Shown here piece after piece: positions 56,477 to 64,000 of a stretch of DNA of 64,000 bases (positions within the stretch are counted from its first letter, which is position 1; every line of letters begins with the position of its first letter). The notes below the pieces were generated by a model, which was not told the origin of the DNA, ran no database searches, and saw only the letters and a program-made list of their open reading frames with translations. This DNA is from Pseudomonas sp. S09G 359 (GTDB taxonomy: Bacteria > Pseudomonadota > Gammaproteobacteria > Pseudomonadales > Pseudomonadaceae). The DNA lies in assembly GCF_002843605.1 (NCBI RefSeq), contig NZ_CP025263.1, positions 4,121,501 through 4,185,500 of the forward strand, given 5' to 3'. The translations under genes and the position numbers were made by a program.

Positions 56477-58747
56477 TCAAGCCATTTCGGCGGTGGTTTC
56501 GAAATCGAAGGTCAGCTCGCCATCCTTCAGGTCGATGTGCACCACGCCACCATGGTCGGACAGTTCGCCAAACAGGATCTCTTCGGCCAGTGGCCGCTTG
56601 ATCTTGTCCTGGATCAGACGCGCCATCGGGCGTGCGCCCATTGCCGCATCGTAGCCACCTTCGGCCAGCCAGCTGCGTGCCGCATCGGTTACTTCCAGCT
56701 GTACGCGCTTGTCTTCCAACTGCGCCTGAAGCTCGGTAAGGAACTTGTCCACCACACTTTTGATGACCTCATGGCTGAGGCGACCAAACTGGATAATGGT
56801 GTCCAGGCGGTTGCGGAACTCCGGCGTAAAGCTCTTCTTGATCACTTCCATTGCATCGGAAGAGTGATCCTGATGGCTGAAGCCGATCGAGGCCCGCGCA
56901 GCCGTTTCGGCGCCTGCGTTGGTAGTCATGATCACGATTACATTGCGGAAATCCGCCTTGCGCCCGTTGTTGTCGGTCAGGGTCCCGTGGTCCATCACCT
57001 GCAGCAGCAGGTTGAAGACTTCCGGGTGGGCCTTCTCGATTTCATCGAGCAGCAACACGCAATGCGGCTGCTTGGTGATCGCCTCGGTCAACAGACCGCC
57101 CTGGTCGAAACCAACATAACCCGGCGGCGCACCGATCAGGCGCGACACGGTGTGACGCTCCATGTACTCGGACATGTCGAAACGCACCAGCTCAATGCCC
57201 ATCGCCTTGGCCAACTGCCGCGCCGCTTCGGTCTTGCCGACGCCGGTAGGCCCTGCGAACAGGAACGAACCGACGGGTTTATCCGGCGATTTGAGGCCTG
57301 CACGGGACAGCTTGATTGCGGTGGACAGCGCGTCGATGGCCGCATCCTGGCCGAACACGGTCAGCTTGAGGTCACGTTCAAGGTTACGCAGCAGCTCCTT
57401 GTCGGAGCTGTTGACGTGCTTAGGCGGAATCCGCGCGATCTTCGCCACGATATCTTCGACTTGTGGCACGTCGATGCGCTTCACACGCTTCTCGACGGGC
57501 TGCAGGCGCTGATAGGCACCCGCCTCGTCGATTACGTCGATGGCCTTGTCCGGCATGTGCCGATCATTGATGTAGCGCGACGCCAGCTCAGCAGCGGAAC
57601 GCAGGGCCTCATCGGTGTACTCGATGCCGTGGTGCGCCTCGAAGCGCCCCTTGAGCCCGCGCAGGATGCCGATGGTGTCTTCAACCGAAGGCTCCGACAC
57701 GTCGACTTTCTGGAAACGGCGCGCCAGGGCACGGTCTTTTTCAAAGATGCCGCGAAATTCCTGGAACGTGGTCGAGCCGATGCAGCGGATATCACCCGAC
57801 GACAGCAACGGCTTGAGCAGGTTGGAGGCATCCATCACCCCACCGGATGCCGCACCGGCACCAATGATGGTGTGGATTTCATCGATAAACAGAATGGCTT
57901 GCGGGCGTTTTTTCAGCTCGCCGAGCAACGCCTTGAAGCGCTTCTCGAAATCGCCACGGTACTTGGTCCCGGCGAGCAAGGCGCCCAGGTCAAGGGAATA
58001 GACGACGCTGCTGGCCAGCAGGTCAGGCACCTGGTTGTCGACGATGCGCTTGGCCAGGCCTTCGGCAATCGCGGTTTTACCCACGCCTGCCTCACCCACC
58101 AGCAACGGGTTGTTCTTGCGACGACGCGCGAGGATCTGCGCTACGCGCTCAACCTCAAGCTCACGCCCCACCAGCGGATCGATCCGCCCCTGGCGCGCCA
58201 GTTCATTGAGGTTGCTGGCGTAGGCATCCAGTGGATTGCCCGAGGAAGAAGACTCACCGCCCTCTTCATCCTGCATATCCTGCTCCCCCTCGGAATGATC
58301 GCCGTGCCCCGGCACTTTGGAGATACCGTGGGCGATGTAATTGACCACATCGATACGGGCAACGCTCTGCTGCTTAAGCAGAAACACTGCCTGGCTTTCC
58401 TGTTCGCTGAAGATCGCCACAAGCACGTTGGCACCTGTGACTTCACGCTTGCCGGAGCTCTGTACGTGGAAAACAGCACGCTGCAACACCCGCTGGAAGC
58501 CCAGGGTTGGCTGGGTTTCGCGGTCCTCGTCATGCACGGGGATCAGTGGCGTGGTGGAGTCGATAAACTCCTGCAGGTCATGCTTGAGTTTGTCGAGGTT
58601 GGCGCCGCACGCACGTAGAACGGTGGCGGCAGCTTCGTTATCCAAAAGTGCCAGCAGCAGGTGTTCGACGGTCATGAATTCATGACGCTTCGAACGGGCC
58701 TCCTTGAAGGCAAGATTGAGGGTGACTTCGAGCTCGCGGTTTAACAT
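56477..58747 (-). CDS. clpA: ATP-dependent Clp protease ATP-binding subunit ClpA
   Basis: The 756-residue AAA+ unfoldase starts [20 protein letters not shown]. It has an N-domain that binds ClpS (1-145), then D1 with Walker [14 protein letters not shown] and D2 with [13 protein letters not shown], and the ClpP-docking IGF loop ([15 protein letters not shown]). It feeds N-degron and ssrA substrates to ClpP. It lies 29 bases downstream of clpS. Confidence 0.98.
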   Translation of the reverse strand: MLNRELEVTLNLAFKEARSKRHEFMTVEHLLLALLDNEAAATVLRACGANLDKLKHDLQEFIDSTTPLIPVHDEDRETQPTLGFQRVLQRAVFHVQSSGKREVTGANVLVAIFSEQESQAVFLLKQQSVARIDVVNYIAHGISKVPGHGDHSEGEQDMQDEEGGESSSSGNPLDAYASNLNELARQGRIDPLVGRELEVERVAQILARRRKNNPLLVGEAGVGKTAIAEGLAKRIVDNQVPDLLASSVVYSLDLGALLAGTKYRGDFEKRFKALLGELKKRPQAILFIDEIHTIIGAGAASGGVMDASNLLKPLLSSGDIRCIGSTTFQEFRGIFEKDRALARRFQKVDVSEPSVEDTIGILRGLKGRFEAHHGIEYTDEALRSAAELASRYINDRHMPDKAIDVIDEAGAYQRLQPVEKRVKRIDVPQVEDIVAKIARIPPKHVNSSDKELLRNLERDLKLTVFGQDAAIDALSTAIKLSRAGLKSPDKPVGSFLFAGPTGVGKTEAARQLAKAMGIELVRFDMSEYMERHTVSRLIGAPPGYVGFDQGGLLTEAITKQPHCVLLLDEIEKAHPEVFNLLLQVMDHGTLTDNNGRKADFRNVIVIMTTNAGAETAARASIGFSHQDHSSDAMEVIKKSFTPEFRNRLDTIIQFGRLSHEVIKSVVDKFLTELQAQLEDKRVQLEVTDAARSWLAEGGYDAAMGARPMARLIQDKIKRPLAEEILFGELSDHGGVVHIDLKDGELTFDFETTAEMA

Positions 58748-58776
58748 AGCTTCACCTCATACCCAAGTGGTCGGCG

Positions 58777-59145
58777 TTAACCGTCCTTCTCGATTTCACA
58801 GAGTAGCGGATGCTGGCTTTCCCTGGCGTACTGGTTGACCTGCATGGCCTTTGTCTCGGCGATGTCGCGGGTAAACACTCCACATACTGCCCGTCCTTCT
58901 GTGTGAACGGCCAGCATTACCTTGGTCGCCAACTCGCGGTTCAGGTTAAAAAACACCTCGAGCACTTCGACCACGAAATCCATCGGTGTGTAGTCATCAT
59001 TGAACAAAACCACCTTGTACATCGGCGGCGCCTGTAAAGCAGGCTTGGCCTCCTGAACAGCAATGCCTGCAGAACCGTCGTCATCGTGTTCGTGATCCGG
59101 TCGATCCTGATTGAATGTTAGTCGAATCTGGCTGTTTGCATGCAT
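58777..59145 (-). CDS. clpS: ClpA adaptor protein ClpS
   Basis: The 122-residue adaptor starts [20 protein letters not shown]. The ClpS core ([20 protein letters not shown] with the N-degron pocket, then [14 protein letters not shown]) is intact. It delivers proteins with Leu, Phe, Trp or Tyr N-termini to ClpA, working with Aat and Bpt encoded 3.2-4.7 kb away. The first 40 residues are longer and more acidic than in E. coli. Confidence 0.97.
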   Translation of the reverse strand: MHANSQIRLTFNQDRPDHEHDDDGSAGIAVQEAKPALQAPPMYKVVLFNDDYTPMDFVVEVLEVFFNLNRELATKVMLAVHTEGRAVCGVFTRDIAETKAMQVNQYARESQHPLLCEIEKDG

Positions 59146-59370
59146 GGAAAGAATGGTTCGTCAGTGGTTCAAATACGGTGATGGGGGCGACCTGTCAGAA
59201 TTTCAACTCTGACCGACTGGTTGCCTTGACTATCGGCGAATCGGTGTTACAACCAATAGAACCCACAGTGGGTAAAAAAGGTCCGCGCAGTCAACCTTAA
59301 TTTATTCGGGTTAGGACGGATAAACTGGATGATACTCCAGTGATGGAGTCTGGTGCAGAGGGATATGGGT

Positions 59371-59637
59371 ATGTCTGGCGTCAAGATCAGTGGCAAGGTC
59401 AAATGGTTCAACAACGCCAAGGGATATGGTTTTGTTAACGAAGAGGGTAAATCCGAGGACCTTTTTGCGCACTATTCAGCGATTATCATGGAAGGTTACA
59501 AAACGCTGAAGGCAGGACAAACGGTCACCTTTGACATCATGCAAGGTCCAAAGGGGATACACGCCGTGAATATCGACACCGCCAAAGAAGAAGCAGCTGC
59601 AGCACATGCTCCTAAAGAAAGTAAACAAACGGCTTGA
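59371..59637 (+). CDS. cspD: Cold-shock-domain protein CspD
   Basis: The 88-residue protein has ATG at 59371 (MSGVKISGKVKWFNNAKGYG), with AGAGGGA seven bases upstream. RNP1 (KGYGFV) and RNP2 (DLFAHYSAI) are present, and the C-terminus is extended by an Ala/Lys-rich tail. CspD inhibits replication on single-stranded DNA in stationary phase in E. coli. It is divergent from clpS, as elsewhere. Confidence 0.93.
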   Translation: MSGVKISGKVKWFNNAKGYGFVNEEGKSEDLFAHYSAIIMEGYKTLKAGQTVTFDIMQGPKGIHAVNIDTAKEEAAAAHAPKESKQTA

Positions 59638-59670
59638 TTCGCCGCCGAGCGTGCAGCTTGCGAAATGAAA

Positions 59671-59707
59671 ACGGCCACGCCAACAATGTTGGCGTGGCCG
59701 TTTTTTA
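59671..59707. terminator. Bidirectional terminator between cspD and icd
   Basis: A perfect 13-base stem (ACGGCCACGCCAA with TTGGCGTGGCCGT) is followed by Ts. It lies between convergent genes. Confidence 0.9.
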
Positions 59708-59709
59708 TG

Positions 59710-60966
59710 TTACATATGCGAAATCAACGCATCGCCAAAGCCGGACGACGACACCAGCTTCGCACCGTCCATCAAGCGCTCGAAGTCATAGGTCACTGTC
59801 TTCGCCGAAATGGCCCCATTCGTGCCCTTGATGATCAGGTCCGCAGCCTCGACCCAACCCATGTGACGCAGCATCATTTCCGCCGACAGGATCAATGAAC
59901 CCGGGTTGACCTGGTCCTTGCCTGCGTATTTAGGCGCAGTGCCGTGGGTTGCCTCGAACATGGCCACGGTGTCGGACAGGTTGGCACCCGGCGCGATACC
60001 AATACCGCCCACCTCCGCCGCCAGGGCGTCGGACAGGTAGTCACCATTGAGGTTGAGGGTAGCGATCACGTCATACTCGGCCGGACGCAACAGGATTTGC
60101 TGGAGCATCGCATCGACAATGGCGTCCTTGACCACTACATTCTTGCCGGTCTTCGGGTTCTTGAACTGCATCCACGGGCCGCCGTCGAGCAGGGTCGCAC
60201 CGAACTCTTCAGCCGCCACTTCGTAGGCCCATTCCTTGAAGGCACCCTCGGTGAACTTCATGATGTTGCCTTTGTGCACGATGGTCAGCGAGTCGCGATC
60301 GTTATCCACTACGTATTGCAGGGCCTTGCGCGCCAGGCGCTTGGTGCCCTCCTTGGAAACCGGCTTCACGCCAATCCCGCAATCCTGGTCAAAACGGATC
60401 TTGGTAACACCCATTTCTTCCTTGAGGAACTTGATCACTTTGATCGCTTCCGGCGAGCCGGCTTTCCACTCGATCCCGGCATAAATGTCTTCGGAGTTTT
60501 CACGGAAGATGGTCATGTCGACATCGCCAGGCTTTTTCACCGGGCTGGGCACGCCTTCGAACCAGCGCACTGGCCGCAGGCACACATACAGGTCGAGTTG
60601 CTGACGCAGGGCCACGTTCAGCGAACGAATGCCGCCGCCGACCGGAGTGGTCAGCGGGCCCTTGATGGACACCACGTAATCCTTGACCGCATCCAGGGTT
60701 TCCTGGGGCAGCCAGGTGTCCTGATCGTAGACTTGAGTCGCCTTCTCGCCGGCGTAAACCTCCATCCACGAGATTTTGCGCTTGCCGCCGTAAGCCTTTT
60801 CAACAGCCGCGTCGACCACCTTGATCATCACCGGGCTGATGTCGACGCCAATACCGTCACCTTCGATGTAGGGGATGATCGGTTGGTCAGGAACATTGAG
60901 AGAATGGTCTGCATTGACGGTGATTTTGTCGCCGACTGCCGGAACCTGAATCTTCTTGTATCCCAT
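59710..60966 (-). CDS. icd: NADP-dependent isocitrate dehydrogenase, dimeric
   Basis: The 418-residue TCA-cycle enzyme starts [20 protein letters not shown], with GGAG six bases upstream. The active-site serine loop [11 protein letters not shown] (phosphorylation target of AceK in E. coli) and the NADP site region ([20 protein letters not shown]) are intact. It oxidises isocitrate to 2-oxoglutarate. It is divergent from idh. Confidence 0.97.
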   Translation of the reverse strand: MGYKKIQVPAVGDKITVNADHSLNVPDQPIIPYIEGDGIGVDISPVMIKVVDAAVEKAYGGKRKISWMEVYAGEKATQVYDQDTWLPQETLDAVKDYVVSIKGPLTTPVGGGIRSLNVALRQQLDLYVCLRPVRWFEGVPSPVKKPGDVDMTIFRENSEDIYAGIEWKAGSPEAIKVIKFLKEEMGVTKIRFDQDCGIGVKPVSKEGTKRLARKALQYVVDNDRDSLTIVHKGNIMKFTEGAFKEWAYEVAAEEFGATLLDGGPWMQFKNPKTGKNVVVKDAIVDAMLQQILLRPAEYDVIATLNLNGDYLSDALAAEVGGIGIAPGANLSDTVAMFEATHGTAPKYAGKDQVNPGSLILSAEMMLRHMGWVEAADLIIKGTNGAISAKTVTYDFERLMDGAKLVSSSGFGDALISHM

Positions 60967-63686
<2,720 letters not shown>

Positions 63687-63703
63687 GGTTGTAAGGATGC
63701 AAA

Positions 63704-63734
63704 GAAGCCCCGGCCCCGTGCCGGGGTTTCTGTT
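63704..63734 (+). terminator. Terminator of idh
   Basis: The hairpin AAGCCCCGGC/GCCGGGGTTT lies 18 bases after the stop and is followed by CTGTTT. Confidence 0.75.
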
Positions 63735-63770
63735 TATGCCCCCGATTTAATTGAAAAAACCCAATCAAAA

Positions 63771-63858
63771 TGTGGGAGGGGCTTGCCCCCGATGGCGGTG
63801 GGTCAGGCACAGCTATATAAACTGACACTCCCGCATCGGGGGCAAGCCCCCTCCCACA
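63771..63858. repeat. REPIN (GTGGGAGGGGCTTGCCCCC type)
   Basis: An inverted REP pair starts TGTGGGAGGGGCTTGCCCCC and ends GGGGGCAAGCCCCCTCCCAC. It separates idh from the Nudix gene. Confidence 0.85.
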
Positions 63859-63911
63859 CTGACTGTTATCCTGTTCCAGGACTGCAGCGCATCTTGAATC
63901 CAGAGGCATTC

Positions 63912-64000
63912 ATGACCTGGCAACCCCACATTACCGTCGCCACCATCGTCGAAGACAACGGCCGCTTCCTGATGGTTGAGGAACTCAAAGGCGGTCGCGC
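63912..64000 (+). CDS. nudJ: Nudix hydrolase, N-terminus (partial)
   Basis: The first 29 residues, MTWQPHITVATIVEDNGRFL and MVEELKGGR, match the start of NudJ-like Nudix hydrolases, which in Pseudomonas precede mnmA. The Nudix box itself lies beyond the window. The product would be a phosphatase acting on thiamine or nucleoside phosphates. Confidence 0.75.
   Translation, partial: MTWQPHITVATIVEDNGRFLMVEELKGGR

Overview
The window looks like a chromosome segment of a Pseudomonas fluorescens-group bacterium. The reasons are high-GC coding, gacS followed directly by ldhA, the tusDCBE-trpD2 block, the ftsK-aat-ate-infA-clpA-clpS-cspD-icd-idh-nudJ order, two divergent isocitrate dehydrogenase genes, and many REP doublets (REPINs) of the GTGGGAG and GTGGCGAGCGGGCTTGCCCGC types. 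No search was run; identities rest on translated motifs, gene order and family knowledge.

Layout. 1-10.1 kb is mostly accessory or lineage-specific: the start of a probable TonB-dependent receptor, an XRE-cupin regulator behind a 52-codon gene, an extraordinary methionine/cysteine-rich protein (68 Met and 15 Cys in 167 residues), a lipoprotein, EamA and MHS-type transporters, a TPR protein, a CsbD-like protein and a membrane diguanylate cyclase. 10.2-18.9 kb is a decayed prophage or island ending at tRNA-Ser(UGA). Nearly every recognisable phage gene in it is broken: two integrase remnants, a holin N-terminus fused to a tape-measure piece, a cytosine methyltransferase with three nonsense codons and three frameshifts, and smaller relics. 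Several non-phage genes are intact, including a low-GC P-loop NTPase with a KAP-like layout, a DUF4145 protein and a lysine-rich-headed protein. These are candidate retained cargo, possibly defence.

19-30 kb holds a Bax-inhibitor-1 protein, then a tightly overlapping envelope operon read leftward (exbB-exbD-lpxK-trm112-kdsB-ptp-murB) with comEC upstream, a DUF2062 protein and a two-component pair. 29.8-43.8 kb holds gacS and ldhA, small redox genes (tlpA-like, arsC-like, wrbA), a DNA glycosylase, ttcA, sprT-like, a CoA transferase and the tusDCBE-trpD2 sulfur-relay operon for tRNA 2-thiouridine.

43.8-64 kb is core: a glutathionyl-hydroquinone reductase, cysG, serS, crcB, rarA, lolA, ftsK, aat, ate, infA, clpA/clpS, cspD, icd, idh and the start of a Nudix gene. 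Two structural oddities stand out. One is a 374-bp segment repeated in tandem between the hydroquinone reductase gene and cysG, built from the 3' ends of both genes around a REPIN. The other is a 213-bp direct repeat of REPINs between infA and clpA.
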